Shown one piece after another: positions 63,240-64,000 of a DNA stretch of 64,000 nucleotides. Made by a program: the position numbers and the translations under genes. The notes under the pieces were generated by a model. That model had not been told where the DNA came from, made no database searches, and saw only the letters and a program-made list of their open reading frames with translations. Within the stretch, counting starts at the first letter, position 1. Each line of letters starts with the position of its first letter. Source of the DNA: Ga0077536 sp035325705 (GTDB lineage: Bacteria > Pseudomonadota > Gammaproteobacteria > Ga0077536). The stretch is from the NCBI GenBank assembly GCA_035325705.1, contig DAOKZI010000009.1, positions 1-64,000 on the forward strand. Reading direction: 5' to 3'.

Positions 63240-64000
63240 ATGCGCCTGTCCCACTTCTTCATCGAGCGGCCGATCTTCGCGTCGGTGATTTCGATCGTCA
63301 TCACGCTGGTCGGCGCGATCGCCTACTTCAAGCTGCCCGTCGCGCAGTATCCGGAAATCGTGCCGCCGACGATCCAGGTCACCGCGACCTATCCCGGCGC
63401 GAGCGCGGAAACCATCGCCGACACCGTCGCGACGCCGCTGGAGCAGGAAATCAACGGCGTCGACGGCATGCTGTTCCTGCAGTCCTCCTCGACCGGCGAC
63501 GGCCGGCTGACGATCAGCGTGACCTTCGAGCTCGGCACCAACCTCGATCTCGCGCAGGTGCTGGTGCAGAACCGCGTCGCGATCGCCGAGCCGCGCCTGC
63601 CGGAGGACGTGCGCCGGCTCGGCGTCAACGTCGCCAAGAACTCGCCCGACATGCTGATGGTGCTGCATCTGTACTCGCCGGACGGCTCGCGCGACGGCAC
63701 CTATCTGTCGAACTATGCGCGCACGCAGGTCGTCGACCGGCTCGCGCGCCTGAGAGGCGTCGGCCAGTTCAGCATCTTCGCCGAGCGCGCGTACTCGATG
63801 CGCATCTGGATCGATCCCGAGCTCGCGACGGCGCGCGATCTGAGCGCGGACGAGATCGTCGACGCCGTGCGCCAGAACAACGTGCAAGTCGCCTCCGGCA
63901 GCCTGAACCAGCTTCCGGTGCCGAAACCCGGCGCCTTCGAGCTGCCGATCGAGAGCCAGGGCCGCTTCATCGATCCGACGCAGTTCGGCGACATCATCGT
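63240..64000 (+). CDS. RND efflux pump permease, AcrB/MexF-like (partial, runs off the window)
   Basis: The first 253 codons of a hydrophobe/amphiphile efflux (HAE1) pump: MRLSHFFIERPIFASVISIVITLVGAIAY with the first membrane helix, VAQYPEIVPPTIQVTATYPGAS in part, then porter-domain sequence (VLVQNRVAIAEPRLPEDVRRLGV in part, GVGQFSIFAERAYSMRIWIDP in part). The frame is open to the window edge. The ATG overlaps the final base of the adaptor spacer. It would export drugs or toxic hydrophobic compounds using proton motive force. Confidence 0.93.
   Translation, partial: MRLSHFFIERPIFASVISIVITLVGAIAYFKLPVAQYPEIVPPTIQVTATYPGASAETIADTVATPLEQEINGVDGMLFLQSSSTGDGRLTISVTFELGTNLDLAQVLVQNRVAIAEPRLPEDVRRLGVNVAKNSPDMLMVLHLYSPDGSRDGTYLSNYARTQVVDRLARLRGVGQFSIFAERAYSMRIWIDPELATARDLSADEIVDAVRQNNVQVASGSLNQLPVPKPGAFELPIESQGRFIDPTQFGDII

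Overview
The window looks like a chromosomal segment of a high-G+C, aerobic, motile Pseudomonadota (gamma- or betaproteobacterial type; the family cannot be settled from the sequence). Reasons: ATGA/GTGA-coupled operons, a CheA-CheW-CheD-CheB chemotaxis cluster, a DUF1302/DUF1329 outer-membrane pair, an RND efflux system, many acyl-CoA and oxygenase catabolic genes, and dense REP-like intergenic repeats. The first ~9.3 kb is foreign: its composition is visibly less GC-rich (hand counts of 60-base samples: 31/60 G+C at 5041-5100 against 44/60 at 20041-20100), it has none of the repeats, and it ends exactly at a 45-base 3' half of a tRNA-Arg(ACG).

Layout. (1) 108-9112: defence island. A type I restriction-modification system (hsdR-hsdM-hsdS) runs straight into a Gabija-like pair (OLD/TOPRIM nuclease plus UvrD-like helicase), followed by an orphan HTH antitoxin. 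(2) 9321-10882: attachment site, terminator, repeats and a DUF433/DUF5615 toxin-antitoxin-like pair whose toxin is frameshifted. (3) 10883-18006: a Baeyer-Villiger-type monooxygenase and a CoxG/CoxLMS-type molybdenum hydroxylase in one transcription unit, divergent from an HSL-family esterase; these could together open and oxidise a ketone. (4) 18269-27681: acyl-CoA dehydrogenase, SDRs, YghU-type GST, SurE, rhodanese, a hybrid histidine kinase and a CaiB/BaiF CoA-transferase. (5) 28293-36241: a compact chemotaxis-type operon (mcp-cheY-STAS-cheA-mcp-cheW-cheD-cheB) without a cheR. (6) 36452-47067: zinc-ribbon protein, glutamine amidotransferase, MFS transporter, multi-PAS hybrid kinase, P450, hydrolase and iron-containing alcohol dehydrogenase. 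(7) 47305-51735: four-gene envelope operon (DUF1302, DUF1329, lipoprotein, DUF5667-like). (8) 52399-57685: a GntR/FCD regulator divergent from a Rieske oxygenase-FAH hydrolase-esterase-DUF1636-amidohydrolase operon, with two copies of a palindromic operator candidate. (9) 58215-64000: LLM-class oxidoreductase, VOC protein, SDR, DUF1499 protein, a SelW-like gene, and the start of an RND efflux system.

The most notable item is at 61498-61746 on the minus strand: a SelW/Rdx-family gene with an in-frame TGA in a Cys-x-x-TGA redox motif and a hairpin 21 bases downstream that fits a bacterial SECIS element. It is a predicted selenoprotein that ordinary ORF calling breaks. Other items worth a look are a 31-codon SDR relic at 44280-44375 that joins the start and end of the fold in frame, the cheR-less chemotaxis operon, and mosaics of four interspersed repeat families that fill almost every intergenic gap to the right of the island.
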